Shown here: positions 51,442 through 60,647 of the stretch, piece by piece
How the letters are laid out: the number at the start of each line of letters is the position of its first letter
Numbering within the stretch: the first letter of the stretch is position 1
Origin: Hymenobacter plasmatis
Lineage (GTDB): Bacteria; Bacteroidota; Bacteroidia; Cytophagales; Hymenobacteraceae
Assembly (NCBI RefSeq): GCF_020711255.1
Contig: NZ_JAJFAW010000015.1
Span: forward strand, 62,001 to 126,000
Direction of reading: 5' to 3'
DNA length: 64,000 nt
Translations under genes and position numbers: made by a program
Notes under the pieces: generated by a model
The model's database searches: none
What the model was told of the DNA's origin: nothing
Seen by the model: only the letters and a program-made list of their open reading frames with translations

Positions 51442-51493
51442 TTCCAGTTGCTGCCGTATTATTTCTGCATTTCAGAAATAGGCAATCAAATAC

Positions 51494-51526
51494 AAAAAGC
51501 CGCTCCAATTTTGGGGCGGCTTTTTA
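51494..51526 (+). terminator. Terminator of rplY
   Basis: The arms aaaaagccgc and gcggcttttt pair around an aattttgg-type loop with a T run. Confidence 0.85.
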
Positions 51527-51575
51527 GTTACCTCAAAATGCGTCGTGCCTCGGCCGGCAATTCCTTGTTGATTTT

Positions 51576-52142
51576 ATGAAGTTTCTGGTTCTTTGCCTGG
51601 GCAACATTGGCCCCGAATACGCCGACACGCGCCACAATATCGGCTTCATGGTTGCCGATTATCTGGCGGCCAAGTTTGACGCGCCGCGCTTTGAAATCAG
51701 CCGCCATGCGTTTGTGACCGAATTCAAGCACAAAGGCCACACCTATAACCTGGTGAAGCCCACCACCTACATGAACCTCAGCGGCAAAGCGGCGGCCCAC
51801 TGGCTGGCCACGCTGAAAATCCCGGTAGAAAACATGGTGGTGGTCACCGATGACCTGGCGCTGCCATTTGGCAAGCTGCGGCTGAAAGGCCAGGGCTCGG
51901 CGGGCGGCCACAATGGACTGAAAGATATTCAGGCCACGCTAGGCACCGATGTTTACGCGCGTCTGCGGTTTGGCGTGGATGCAAATTTCCCCAAAGGCCG
52001 CCAGGTCGATTATGTGTTGAATCCTTTCTCGGCGGACGAATTAATTGAGCTACCGACCCGCATTGAGAAAGCGGCCGATGCCGTTTTAGCCTTCGGGGCC
52101 ATGGGCCTGGAGCGGGCCATGAACGTGGTAAATGTGAAGTAA
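51576..52142 (+). CDS. pth: Peptidyl-tRNA hydrolase
   Basis: 188 residues from ATG 51576. It frees tRNA from stalled peptidyl-tRNA. The catalytic His20 is in YADTRHNIGF, with other active-site residues in KPTTYMNLSG and DDLALPFGKLRLKGQGSAGGHNGLKDI. Length is typical. It follows L25, a common neighbour in bacteria, although a terminator lies between them. It converges on metG across a perfect palindrome. Confidence 0.95.
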   Translation: MKFLVLCLGNIGPEYADTRHNIGFMVADYLAAKFDAPRFEISRHAFVTEFKHKGHTYNLVKPTTYMNLSGKAAAHWLATLKIPVENMVVVTDDLALPFGKLRLKGQGSAGGHNGLKDIQATLGTDVYARLRFGVDANFPKGRQVDYVLNPFSADELIELPTRIEKAADAVLAFGAMGLERAMNVVNVK

Positions 52143-52145
52143 TCC

Positions 52146-52218
52146 GTAATTAGTGGTTGTAATAAAAAAGCCCGGCTGCACAGTGCAGCCGGGCTTTTTT
52201 ATTACAACCACTAATTAC
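52146..52218. terminator. Perfect 73-base palindrome acting as bidirectional terminator
   Basis: 36-base arms (52146-52181 and 52183-52218) are perfectly complementary around a single A. The core is a GC stem (gcccggctgcac) flanked by A6/T6 runs, so it can end transcripts from both pth and metG. Complementarity continues 18 bases beyond the A/T runs. The last base is the first base of the metG stop codon on the reverse strand. Confidence 0.9.
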
Positions 52219-54260
52219 TAGACTACTCCGCTGCCATTGCGCACGGGCGTGCTCGGCTGCATCAAGGCCAGGCTACCATCGGCATTTTCAGCCATTAGCA
52301 CCATTCCCTGGCTTTGGATGCCTTTGATTTCGCGTGGTGCCAGATTTAACAGCACCTGCACCTGCTGGCCAATTAGCGCTTCGGGGATGAAATGCTCGGC
52401 GATGCCGCTCACGATGGTACGCTGCTCCAGGCCCAGGTCAATTGTGAGTTTTAGCAGCTTTTTGGTTTTGGCTACTTTTTCGGCGGCCACAATGGTGCCC
52501 ACCCGCAAATCCATCTGGCTGAATTCGTCAAATGACACGTCGGCTTTGGCGGGCGTCACGGGCGTATTCGCGAGCTGATTTTCTTTTTTGGTGTCGAGCA
52601 GTTTTTGCACCTGCGCCTCAACGGTGGCATCTTCAATCTTGGCGAAGAGCAACGTGGCTTCGCGCAATTCGTGGCCAGCCGCCAGCGCATTTGGGCGCCC
52701 CGCACTGGCCCAATTCCCCAACTCCAGATTGAGCATAGTCGCCAGCTTCTGGGCCGATTCGGGCAGGAAGGGTTCCATTACCGGAGCCAGCGCAGCGGCT
52801 ATTTGCAGGGCCACGTGGAGCACGGTCCCAGTACGGGCCACATCAGTTTTAATAAGGTGCCAGGGCTGCGTTTCAGCCAGGTATTTATTGCCAAGGCGCG
52901 CCAGGTTCAGCACTTCGGCCAGCGCATCGCGGAAGCGGTAATTCTCAATTAGCTCGCCGATTTTCGCGGGAAATTCGGAGGCTTGAGCTAACGTAACCCG
53001 GTCGAGGTCGTGCAATTCGCTTTTTGCCGGCACTTTGCCTTCAAAGAATTTGTGCGTGAGCACGGCGGCGCGGTTCACAAAATTACCAAGCGTGGCAACT
53101 AATTCATTGTTGTTGCGGGCCTGAAAATCCTTCCAGGTAAAGTCGTTGTCCTTGGTTTCGGGGGCGTTGGCGCACAGCACATAACGCAGCACATCGGCTT
53201 GGCCGGGGAAATCGGCCATGTATTCGTGCAGCCAAACAGCCCAATTTCGCGAAGTGCTGATTTTGTCGCCTTCTAGGTTTAGAAATTCATTGGCAGGCAC
53301 GTTATCCGGCAGAATAAATTCGCCGTGCGCCTTGAGCATCGCCGGGAAAATAATGCAGTGAAAAACGATGTTGTCTTTGCCAATAAAATGCACCAGCTTG
53401 GAGCCGGCATCTTTCCAATACAACTCCCACTCCTCCGGAAAAGCCTCTTTGGTGGCCGAGATGTAGCCAATGGGCGCATCAAACCACACGTACAGCACTT
53501 TGCCTTCGGCGCCGGGCACTGGCACGGGCACGCCCCAATCCAGGTCGCGCGTGACGGCGCGCGGGTGCAGGCCCTGGTCAATCCAGGATTTGCACTGGCC
53601 GTACACGTTGGCTTTCCAGTCGTTTTTATGGCCTTCAATTATCCATTCGCGCAGCCAAGGCTCGTACTGGTCGAGGGGCAAAAACCAGTGCTTGGTATCA
53701 CGCAATATTGGTTGCGCACCGCTGAGCATGCTGCGCGGATTAATTAATTCCGTTGGGCTGAGCGAGGTGCCGCAGCGCTCGCACTGGTCGCCGTAGGCAT
53801 TCTCATTGCCACAATTGGGGCAGGTACCCACGATGTAGCGGTCGGCCAGAAATTGCTGGGCCTGCTCGTCGAAATACTGCTGCGTGGTTTGCTCAATAAA
53901 TTGACCAGCGTTGTTGAGCTTGGTGAAAAAGCTGCTGGAAACTTCGGCGTGAGTAGGCGACGACGTGCGCGAATACACATCGAACGACACGTTAAAGTCG
54001 CGAAATGAATCGCGAATCAGGGCGTGGTATTTATCAACTACCTGCTGGGGCGTGACGCCTTCTTTTTGGGCGCGAATGGTAATTGGAACGCCGTGTTCAT
54101 CGGAGCCGCAAATAAATTTCACGTCACGACCCACCGAGCGCAGGTAACGAACATAGATATCGGCGGGCAAATAAACCCCTGCTAAATGACCAATATGCAC
54201 TGGGCCATTGGCATAGGGCAAAGCAGCAGTAACAGTATAACGTTTAGGAAGATGCGACAT
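52218..54260 (-). CDS. metG: Methionyl-tRNA synthetase
   Basis: 680 residues from the ATG at 54260. The class I HIGH motif is in [10 protein letters not shown] (22-25), and the KMSKS loop is present as KISTS (333-337). A zinc knuckle is formed by Cys147, Cys150, Cys160 and Cys163 (CPNC ... CERC). The C-terminal tRNA-binding domain (about 570-672), joined by a flexible linker, starts with [15 protein letters not shown] and is the EMAP II-like dimerisation module. It stands alone and converges on pth. Confidence 0.95.
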   Translation of the reverse strand: MSHLPKRYTVTAALPYANGPVHIGHLAGVYLPADIYVRYLRSVGRDVKFICGSDEHGVPITIRAQKEGVTPQQVVDKYHALIRDSFRDFNVSFDVYSRTSSPTHAEVSSSFFTKLNNAGQFIEQTTQQYFDEQAQQFLADRYIVGTCPNCGNENAYGDQCERCGTSLSPTELINPRSMLSGAQPILRDTKHWFLPLDQYEPWLREWIIEGHKNDWKANVYGQCKSWIDQGLHPRAVTRDLDWGVPVPVPGAEGKVLYVWFDAPIGYISATKEAFPEEWELYWKDAGSKLVHFIGKDNIVFHCIIFPAMLKAHGEFILPDNVPANEFLNLEGDKISTSRNWAVWLHEYMADFPGQADVLRYVLCANAPETKDNDFTWKDFQARNNNELVATLGNFVNRAAVLTHKFFEGKVPAKSELHDLDRVTLAQASEFPAKIGELIENYRFRDALAEVLNLARLGNKYLAETQPWHLIKTDVARTGTVLHVALQIAAALAPVMEPFLPESAQKLATMLNLELGNWASAGRPNALAAGHELREATLLFAKIEDATVEAQVQKLLDTKKENQLANTPVTPAKADVSFDEFSQMDLRVGTIVAAEKVAKTKKLLKLTIDLGLEQRTIVSGIAEHFIPEALIGQQVQVLLNLAPREIKGIQSQGMVLMAENADGSLALMQPSTPVRNGSGVV

Positions 54261-54409
54261 ATTTAGCAAAAAGAAAAACCCGCAAATAAGCTCAGTTTTA
54301 TTGATGTAAATGAGCGGATGTTATGGGGTGGGGCAAAGAAACGACAGAAAAAAGCACAGAATTAAATCAACAAAAAAAGTAAGCAAACCGTTTGATACTT
54401 AATTCATTT

Positions 54410-54417
54410 TATATTTG
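54410..54417 (+). promoter_or_regulatory. Promoter box TATATTTG for the AT-hook protein gene
   Basis: A TAnnTTTG match 78 bases before the ATG, in an AT-rich leader. Confidence 0.6.
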
Positions 54418-54494
54418 AGCGCGACTAATTAATGTCGCCGCGCAAAAGGCAGTATTGCTCTTCCTTTTTCCACCTCCATCAACCATTCTTTCAA

Positions 54495-55238
54495 ATGAAA
54501 AAACCTGCTTCTCCGAAACAGACGGAAAAACGTGCCAAACGCACGCCGGAAGAAAAGGCCTCGCGCAAGTCAGCCAAAAAAGCGGGCCGTGCAGCATCGG
54601 TCCTCAACGAAGACCGCGCCGATAACAAGGCCAGCCAAAAGAAGACGCTCAAGACGGCCGCTAAGCAACTGCAAAAGGAGCTGAACAACCGCATGAACGA
54701 AGTGGTGACTCGCATCCGCAAAGAAACGAAGGCCAAGCTGAAGGAAGTAGTGAAAGAAGCCACGCGCCGCCTCGACGGCGACACGGAGCGCATGTTTGAG
54801 CAAGCCCTGCAAACCATCGTGCGGCATTACGATTCGGTATCGGGTGGCAGCAGCGCTGAAACCGGCCTGGCCAGCACTGGTAGCGAAGCCGGCGCCACCA
54901 CGCGCGGCAGCAAAAAAGGCCAAACGCTGAACAAAGACGGCACGCCCCGCAAAACCCGCGCAACCGACGAAGCCGGGGAAGCCGAAGCACCCAAAACCCG
55001 AGGCCGCAAGCCCGGCACCACGGCCGCCGCTACCACTGGCGCCCAGCGTGGCCGCAAGCCCGCCGCAGCTAGCGCCGCCGCGCCCGCCAAGCGTGGGCCC
55101 AAGCCCGGCTCAACTGCCACGGGTGCCCGCCGCGGCCCCAAGCCCCGCGTACAAGCCGCTCCGGCACCCGAGGCCCCGGAAGCCAACGACGTAATGAACA
55201 GCGCCGATAGTCCCAGTACTGGCGAAATCAGCGCATAG
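54495..55238 (+). CDS. Histone-like protein with four C-terminal AT-hook motifs
   Basis: 247 residues from ATG 54495; an upstream in-frame ATG at 54432 would add an atypical 21-residue leader. The N-terminus (1-55) is lysine-rich like histone H1 or Hc1 tails (KKPASPKQTEKRAKRTPEEKASRKSAKK). Residues about 50-112 form an amphipathic, probably coiled-coil helix (KTAAKQLQKELNNRMNEVVTRIRKETKAKLKEVVKEATRRLDGDTERM). The C-terminus is Ala/Pro-rich with AT-hook cores RGRKP (169-173 and 185-189) and RGPKP (200-204 and 213-217). It is predicted to bind the minor groove and shape the nucleoid; the oligomerising role of the helix is inference. The exact family is not recognised. Confidence 0.75.
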   Translation: MKKPASPKQTEKRAKRTPEEKASRKSAKKAGRAASVLNEDRADNKASQKKTLKTAAKQLQKELNNRMNEVVTRIRKETKAKLKEVVKEATRRLDGDTERMFEQALQTIVRHYDSVSGGSSAETGLASTGSEAGATTRGSKKGQTLNKDGTPRKTRATDEAGEAEAPKTRGRKPGTTAAATTGAQRGRKPAAASAAAPAKRGPKPGSTATGARRGPKPRVQAAPAPEAPEANDVMNSADSPSTGEISA

Positions 55239-55270
55239 CCTACTACAGCGCAGCGAGACGCTCCCACCCT

Positions 55271-55308
55271 AAAAAAGCCCGCTTCCAATATCTGGAGGCG
55301 GGCTTTTC
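55271..55308 (+). terminator. Terminator after the AT-hook protein gene
   Basis: The arms aaaaagcccgc and gcgggctttt pair around an interrupted stem and loop, 32 bases after the stop. Confidence 0.8.
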
Positions 55309-55327
55309 AGGTATTAGTGGAGCTGAA

Positions 55328-55684
55328 TTACGGCCTCCGGCGCAGGGTATCAACGGGTGGGTCGTAGCGCAGGCGGTTGATGCGCGTTTCCGGTGGCGTG
55401 TTGTTGGGGTCGTTGGAATTGACGTTTTCGATGCGCTTCTGGCGGTTGATGTCGGCGGCTTGCTCGCCGAGGCGCACGCGGTTGGGGGTAGCATCGGGCA
55501 CGGCAGAATTGGTACCCACGCCGTTGTTGTAAATAGCGCGGCGGTCGGCGTCGGTGCGCACTTCGCTGGGGGCCGCCGAGGGCGCCGCGGTTTCGCCCTT
55601 TTGCTCGGTGGCAGTGCAAGCCGCTACCAGCACCGCACCGATGGCGAACAGGGAGCGACCGGTGAAAACGCGAAAGTTTATCAT
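55328..55684 (-). CDS. Small lipoprotein of unknown function
   Basis: 118 residues from the ATG at 55684. A signal peptide (INFRVFTGRSLFAIGAVLVAAC) ends in a lipobox with Cys23. The mature part is polar and probably disordered (TATEQKGETAAPSAAPSEVRTDADRRAIYNNG ... NSNDPNNTPPETRINRLRYDPP). No family is recognised. It lies 76 bases downstream of the DUF3050 gene on the same strand and may share its messenger. Confidence 0.6.
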   Translation of the reverse strand: MINFRVFTGRSLFAIGAVLVAACTATEQKGETAAPSAAPSEVRTDADRRAIYNNGVGTNSAVPDATPNRVRLGEQAADINRQKRIENVNSNDPNNTPPETRINRLRYDPPVDTLRRRP

Positions 55685-55760
55685 TGCCAAACGATGAAGG
55701 ACCCAGCCCACAGCGGGCCGCCTGCTTCAAACGCTGGTTGGGGCGGCGGGGTTGGCGGCG

Positions 55761-56552
55761 CTAGGCCAAGGCCGGACGCATTTTGCCGGACTTGATGCCA
55801 TCCCACAACACCATGCGCGCTTCCAGGCACTGAATGGTGACCTGCTTGCACGTCAGCCAGCGTTCGGGGTCGTCGGCGCACAGTTCCCGCACCATTTGCT
55901 GCGCTAGCGGGGCGTGCACCTCTTCATCGAGCTGAATGTGCCGGTCGAGGTAATAAACGAAGGTGTCGAGCTGGCCCGGAAATCGGTCGCGCAAATCGCC
56001 CACCAACTGCCGGAACATGGCCGGAATTAAATCTTCCCGGCCGAAAGTAAAGGCAGCTGCCACGGCATGCGGCTGGCCCGCATCGATGATGCTAAAAGTA
56101 GTCTCGACAAATCTGCGCACCGAATCGGGGGCCTGTGCAGCATCCAGGGCCTGCGAGATGGTGCGTCCAGCGGCTACGGCGGCCACTAGCCGCCGAATGG
56201 GCAAGGTATCGGCGCCGCATTCCTCCATGGCCCTCAGGTATAACTCAAAATGGCTGGTTGGCTGGCCCAATTGGTCAACGTCGGTCTCCTCTTCCAGCAC
56301 AATCTCATTGATGAGGCGCCGCGTGGCCGCATTGGCGGTGGGCACCCAAGGCACCTGCACGCAGGTCAAATTCCGCTGCAAGGCTTTCAACAGCGACATA
56401 AAATCCCAAACGGCAAAGACATGATGTTCCATGAAGCGCCGCAAATCCGCCAGGGTATGGAGGCGGGAGTACAAGTCGTTGTTGAGCAAGACGCGACGGG
56501 TATGAGCCACTTCTTGCTGCAGGTATTCAATTGGGCCAGGAACTGTTTCCAT
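55761..56552 (-). CDS. DUF3050 family protein (haem-oxygenase-like fold)
   Basis: 263 residues from the ATG at 56552. The sequence is helical, with conserved LRRFMEHHVFAVWDFMSLLKALQ near 40-63, INEIVLEEETD, FTFGREDLIPAMFRQL and YYLDRHIQLDEEVHAPLA. His and Glu residues spaced in this way suggest the metal-binding, TenA or haem-oxygenase-like helical fold of DUF3050. The reaction is unknown. There is no signal peptide, so it is cytoplasmic. Confidence 0.72.
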   Translation of the reverse strand: METVPGPIEYLQQEVAHTRRVLLNNDLYSRLHTLADLRRFMEHHVFAVWDFMSLLKALQRNLTCVQVPWVPTANAATRRLINEIVLEEETDVDQLGQPTSHFELYLRAMEECGADTLPIRRLVAAVAAGRTISQALDAAQAPDSVRRFVETTFSIIDAGQPHAVAAAFTFGREDLIPAMFRQLVGDLRDRFPGQLDTFVYYLDRHIQLDEEVHAPLAQQMVRELCADDPERWLTCKQVTIQCLEARMVLWDGIKSGKMRPALA

Positions 56553-56644
56553 AACTTCTGTCAAATAGGATGTAATATTTTCAATAAGTAACCGGTTATT
56601 CCATTAGCTTCAAAAAACAAATAAAATGGTAGCAGGTATAAACG

Positions 56645-56679
56645 AATAGCCCCCTGGCTTGGATTGCCAGGGGGCTATT
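56645..56679 (-). terminator. Terminator of msrB
   Basis: Perfect 14-base arms (aatagccccctggc and its inverse) around a 7-base loop, 35 bases after the msrB stop on the minus strand. The T run is interrupted. Confidence 0.75.
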
Positions 56680-56713
56680 ATTTGTGAATTTTCCTAGAAT
56701 AACACCAGCCCTT

Positions 56714-57265
56714 CTACTTTTTCTTCTCAAACACGAGGGCATTGCCGTCCATGCAGTAGCGCTGGCCGGTGGGCTTGGGGCCATCATTGAACACGTGTCC
56801 TAGGTGGCCACCGCACTTGGCGCAAACAATCTCATCGCGGCTCATACCGAAGGTATTATCGGAAGCCACTTTTACGCTGTTGGCGGTGGCGGGCGCGAAG
56901 AAACTGGGCCAGCCGGTGCCCGATTCAAACTTGGTATCAGAGGTAAACAACAGGTTGTGGTCGGCGGCGCAGTAGTAGTTGCCGGCCTCGTGGTTGTCGT
57001 GGTATTTGCCGGTAAAGGGCCGTTCGGTTCCTTTTTCGCGCAGAATGAAGTACTGGTCGGGCGTGAGGACTTTTTTCCATTCGGCCTCCGTTTTACGCAC
57101 CGGAAACTCGTCGGGCTTGCCGGTAACTGGCTTGGGCTGAAAGTAAGTTTTGCCGCCTACCGTGCGCACCGGAGGAGCGGTATTGACGGCTACGTCGCGC
57201 TTCTGCGAACAAGCCGTGTTGAGGGTGAGCGCCGAAACAAACAATAACAAGAGGGAGAAACGCAT
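56714..57265 (-). CDS. msrB: Lipoprotein peptide-methionine (R)-S-oxide reductase
   Basis: 183 residues from the ATG at 57265. A signal peptide with lipobox (LNTAC, Cys19) places this MsrB in the envelope, where it would repair oxidised methionines. The catalytic Cys171 is in GQRYCMDGNAL. SGTGWPSFF and CGGHLGHVF are conserved. Of the two CxxC zinc motifs, the second is present (Cys148/Cys151) but the first reads CAAD (99-102), with Asp in place of the second Cys. No MsrA is adjacent. Confidence 0.92.
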   Translation of the reverse strand: MRFSLLLLFVSALTLNTACSQKRDVAVNTAPPVRTVGGKTYFQPKPVTGKPDEFPVRKTEAEWKKVLTPDQYFILREKGTERPFTGKYHDNHEAGNYYCAADHNLLFTSDTKFESGTGWPSFFAPATANSVKVASDNTFGMSRDEIVCAKCGGHLGHVFNDGPKPTGQRYCMDGNALVFEKKK

Positions 57266-57475
57266 GGTTGGGGGTGAGATTATTGACAGGTGACCAACAT
57301 ACGACGCTGGGGTACGGTTCGGTCGGCGGGGTAGACGAAAAGCCGCCGGGAACCTTACGCCCCTGCTAATTGATTTAGGGCGACAAGCTTGGCTGCGCGC
57401 CGGCCGGTGCGGGTCCTCGCCTTGGTTCGCGGTTTGTTAATAAGAGTGACACAAGGCTTTGCGCCTTTTTATCCG

Positions 57476-57483
57476 TACCTTTG
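57476..57483 (+). promoter_or_regulatory. Promoter box TACCTTTG for typA
   Basis: A perfect TAnnTTTG match 20 bases before the ATG; it rules out the in-frame upstream TTG at 57459. Confidence 0.65.
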
Positions 57484-57503
57484 CACCCGCAAAAACAACC
57501 CAT

Positions 57504-59315
57504 ATGGCCAACAATATTCGGAACATTGCCATCATCGCTCACGTTGACCACGGCAAGACCACCCTGGTGGATAAGATTATCCACGCATCCAAGATTTTCG
57601 ACGCGCACCAGCACTTCGACGACCTGATTCTCGACGACAACCCCCTGGAGCGCGAGCGTGGCATTACCATCGTTTCCAAAAACGTATCGGTACGCTACAA
57701 CGGCACCAAAATCAACATCATCGATACCCCTGGTCACGCCGACTTCGGCGGCGAGGTAGAGCGCGTGTTGAAGCTGGCCGATGGCGTTCTGCTGCTCGTG
57801 GATGCCTTCGAAGGCGCCATGCCGCAGACCCGCTTCGTGCTCGGCAAAGCCATTGCTTTGGGCCTAAAACCCATCGTGGTGGTTAACAAAGTGGACAAGG
57901 AAAACTGCCGCCCCGACGAGGTGCACGAGCAGGTTTTCGACCTCATGTTCAACCTTGGCGCTTCGGAAGACCAGCTCGATTTCGTGACCTTGTACGGTTC
58001 CTCGAAGCAGGGCTGGATGAGCACCGACTGGAAAGTAAAAACCGACAACCTGATTCCGTTGCTCGACGCGGTTATCTCGTCGATTCCGCCCGCGCCGACC
58101 TTGGAAGGCACGCCCCAGATGCAGATTACTTCGCTCGACTACTCGTCGTTCGTGGGTCGTATCGCCATCGGCCGCGTACACCGCGGTACGCTGAAAGAGG
58201 GTGCCAACATGAGCCTGATGAAGGCCGACGGCAGCATCAAGAAAGTAAAAATCCGCGAGCTGCACGTATTCGAAGGCCTCGGCCGCGTGAAGGTTGATTC
58301 AGTGAGCAGCGGCGAAATCTGCGCCGTGTCGGGCATCGAAGGCTTCGACATTGGTGACACGCTGGCCGACGCTGATAATCCGGAGCAACTCGAGCGCATC
58401 AGCATCGATGAGCCGACGATGAACATGCTGTTCACCATCAACAACTCGCCGTTCTTCGGCAAAGAGGGCAAGTTTGTAACGTCGCGTCACTTGCGTGACC
58501 GTCTGTTCAAGGAGACGGAGAAGAACCTCGCCCTGCGCGTGGAGGCGACCGATAAGGAGGATACCTTCCTTGTGTTCGGCCGTGGCATTCTTCACTTGTC
58601 GGTTCTCATCGAGACTATGCGTCGCGAAGGCTACGAGCTGCAGGTGGGCCAGCCCCAGGTGTTGTTCAAAGAGGACGAGAACGGCAAGCGCACCGAGCCC
58701 ATCGAATTGCTGGTGGTGGACGTGCCCGAGGAATCGGCCGGCAAAGTAATCGAGCTGGTGAGCATGCGCAAAGGCGAAATGACCATCATGGAGCCCAAGG
58801 GCGACTTGCAGCATTTGGAGTTCACCATTCCGTCGCGCGGCCTCATCGGCCTGCGTAACAACGTGCTGACTGCCACCGGCGGTGAGGCCATCATGAACCA
58901 CCGTTTCGTGGATTATGAGGAGCACAAAGGCGCTATCCCTGGCCGTATTGCTGGTTCGCTGATTTCGCTGGAAACCGGTGCCGGCACCGCTTACACGATT
59001 GACAAGTTGCAGGACCGTGGTTCGTTCTTCGTGGACCCAGGTGAGGAAGTGTACGGCGGCCAGGTTATCGGCGAGCACACCCGCCCCAATGACCTCACGG
59101 TGAACATCCAGAAAGGCAAGAAGCTCACGAACATGCGTGCTTCGGGTACCGATGACAACGCCAAGATTGTTCCCAAGCGCCAGTTCTCGCTGGAAGAAGC
59201 CATGGAATACATCCAGAAGGATGAGTACCTGGAAGTAACGCCGAAGTCGATTCGGATGCGCAAGATTCTGCTCGACGAAAACGAGCGTCTGCGCTACGCC
59301 AAGCAGGCTGACTAA
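57504..59315 (+). CDS. typA: Ribosome-associated GTPase TypA/BipA
   Basis: 603 residues from ATG 57504. It is a translational GTPase related to EF-G that aids ribosome assembly and stress adaptation. GTPase motifs are AHVDHGKT (12-19), the switch I region [19 protein letters not shown] and [14 protein letters not shown]. The later domains include [26 protein letters not shown] and the BipA-specific C-terminal part ([32 protein letters not shown]). Length is typical. Confidence 0.95.
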   Translation: MANNIRNIAIIAHVDHGKTTLVDKIIHASKIFDAHQHFDDLILDDNPLERERGITIVSKNVSVRYNGTKINIIDTPGHADFGGEVERVLKLADGVLLLVDAFEGAMPQTRFVLGKAIALGLKPIVVVNKVDKENCRPDEVHEQVFDLMFNLGASEDQLDFVTLYGSSKQGWMSTDWKVKTDNLIPLLDAVISSIPPAPTLEGTPQMQITSLDYSSFVGRIAIGRVHRGTLKEGANMSLMKADGSIKKVKIRELHVFEGLGRVKVDSVSSGEICAVSGIEGFDIGDTLADADNPEQLERISIDEPTMNMLFTINNSPFFGKEGKFVTSRHLRDRLFKETEKNLALRVEATDKEDTFLVFGRGILHLSVLIETMRREGYELQVGQPQVLFKEDENGKRTEPIELLVVDVPEESAGKVIELVSMRKGEMTIMEPKGDLQHLEFTIPSRGLIGLRNNVLTATGGEAIMNHRFVDYEEHKGAIPGRIAGSLISLETGAGTAYTIDKLQDRGSFFVDPGEEVYGGQVIGEHTRPNDLTVNIQKGKKLTNMRASGTDDNAKIVPKRQFSLEEAMEYIQKDEYLEVTPKSIRMRKILLDENERLRYAKQAD

Positions 59316-59327
59316 GCTCTGTAATTG

Positions 59328-59384
59328 ATTTATACTGAAAACGCCCAGCTCCGCACTCCGAAGCTGGGCGTTTTCAGTATAAAT
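59328..59384 (+). terminator. Extended-palindrome terminator of typA
   Basis: 23-base perfect arms (59328-59350 and 59362-59384) around an 11-base loop. A GC stem (cgcccagct) is flanked by AAAA/TTTT, and pairing continues ten bases further outward, as in the pth-metG terminator. Confidence 0.85.
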
Positions 59385-59470
59385 CGATTACGACTGTTGG
59401 CTGGTTGTTATTTTTACTAATTATTCCCAGCCTACTCAATTTGATTTTCATTTCTGCTACACTGCACTTT

Positions 59471-59998
59471 ATGCCTAAAAAATCTACCCTATTCATACTA
59501 CTCCTATTACTGATAGCTGGCCGGCCGGTATGGGCTCAGTCTTCGGCTGCCACGATGACCGAACACCCGAGCAAAGACCAATACAAGCTTTCCCGCGCTG
59601 GTTTTGAGGATGCTTACGCTTTCAACGACACGGCGCGCGCCATTATCCGCCTGTATTATGCCAAGTGGAAAACCGGCCGCAACATCATGCGCTTTGCTGC
59701 CATTCCGGTGCCGGTGATAACAGCTGTCGGGCGGCAATATGAGCCCAACCCGGCTACTTATGGCGCCTCCCCTAATTACAATGCTTATTACTACGACTCG
59801 TGGGTAGCCCCCATGGCATTCAGCCTGCTCGGCGTCTCGGCATTCGGCGTAATCCGCGCCGTTAATAACGGGCGGGACCAACTGTATCAGGTTATCCGGC
59901 AATACCATGCCACGCGGCGCCTGCCGGCAGCCGTGTGTCCGGCGGCCCTGGTACCATACCTGGTGCAAGTGCAGCAGGAGGGCGTACTGCCCCACTAA
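59471..59998 (+). CDS. Exported protein of unknown function
   Basis: 175 residues from ATG 59471. The signal peptide is KKSTLFILLLLLIAGRPVWAQ; an upstream in-frame start would add a second hydrophobic stretch and is rejected. The mature part includes FNDTARAIIRLYYAKWKTGRNIMRFAAIPVPVITAVG and a later hydrophobic segment (WVAPMAFSLLGVSAFGVIRAV), so it may be anchored in a membrane. The C-terminus is YHATRRLPAAV. No family is recognised. Confidence 0.6.
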   Translation: MPKKSTLFILLLLLIAGRPVWAQSSAATMTEHPSKDQYKLSRAGFEDAYAFNDTARAIIRLYYAKWKTGRNIMRFAAIPVPVITAVGRQYEPNPATYGASPNYNAYYYDSWVAPMAFSLLGVSAFGVIRAVNNGRDQLYQVIRQYHATRRLPAAVCPAALVPYLVQVQQEGVLPH

Positions 59999-60010
59999 TC
60001 TTAATTTCTT

Positions 60011-60535
60011 ATGAGTTTGATTCCTTCCGAAACGTTGAGCCGCTTTGTGCAGCTTTTTACCCTGAATAACGCCGGTGCTACCCAACGCGTAAGCGAACGG
60101 CTGGCCTTGGCTATCCAGGACCCGGCGGCCTATCAGGAGCAGTTTGCTGACGAGTTGGAAGAGCGCGGCATTGTGGCCACGCTGCCGGCGCAGGAGCTGC
60201 GCGACATCGCCCTCATCGACGCACTGCTCGGCGAAGACCTAGCCTGGGAAAGCGACTGGAACGAAACCGCCGCAGAAATTGCCGACGGCCTCAACGAGAT
60301 ACTGGCGCGGCAAAAGGCAACCCGGGCCCTGCAGCCTGCCGCCCTGCCCAAGCGCGGCCAGCCCGGCCCCGAGCAGCTCGACGCCGTGCAGGATGCGTTG
60401 GAGTCACTGGGACTGGCACTGGTGCTGTTCTCGCTCGACAGCGACTCTTTTCCGCTGGGCGTAGTGGCCGATGCGCAAGCCGAAACAGCACGGCGCCTGG
60501 CCACCGACTTGGGCTTCCAGCTAACCGTGTATTAG
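60011..60535 (+). CDS. Uncharacterised acidic protein
   Basis: 174 residues from ATG 60011, 12 bases after the preceding stop. No signal peptide or membrane segment. The C-terminal part (LDAVQDALESLGLALVLFSLDSDSFPLGVVADAQAETARRLATDLGFQLTVY) has an alternating pattern that recalls the small DUF6630-type proteins, but the resemblance is weak. The acidic N-terminal half is helical. Co-transcription with the exported protein before it is likely from spacing. Confidence 0.55.
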   Translation: MSLIPSETLSRFVQLFTLNNAGATQRVSERLALAIQDPAAYQEQFADELEERGIVATLPAQELRDIALIDALLGEDLAWESDWNETAAEIADGLNEILARQKATRALQPAALPKRGQPGPEQLDAVQDALESLGLALVLFSLDSDSFPLGVVADAQAETARRLATDLGFQLTVY

Positions 60536-60647
60536 CAGAAAGGCGATTTTTAGCCCAATTACGGAGCATATGTAAGCTGGACTATCCGGCAAAGCAGGGG
60601 CGAGTTGTAGCTTTCGAGCCGAAACCCACTTCTGCTTGAGCCGTTCT

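Noticed and set aside
54261..54494. AT-rich leader between metG and the AT-hook gene considered as a riboswitch
   Set aside because: No conserved aptamer core, such as a SAM or T-box pattern, could be recognised; only a promoter box is supported.
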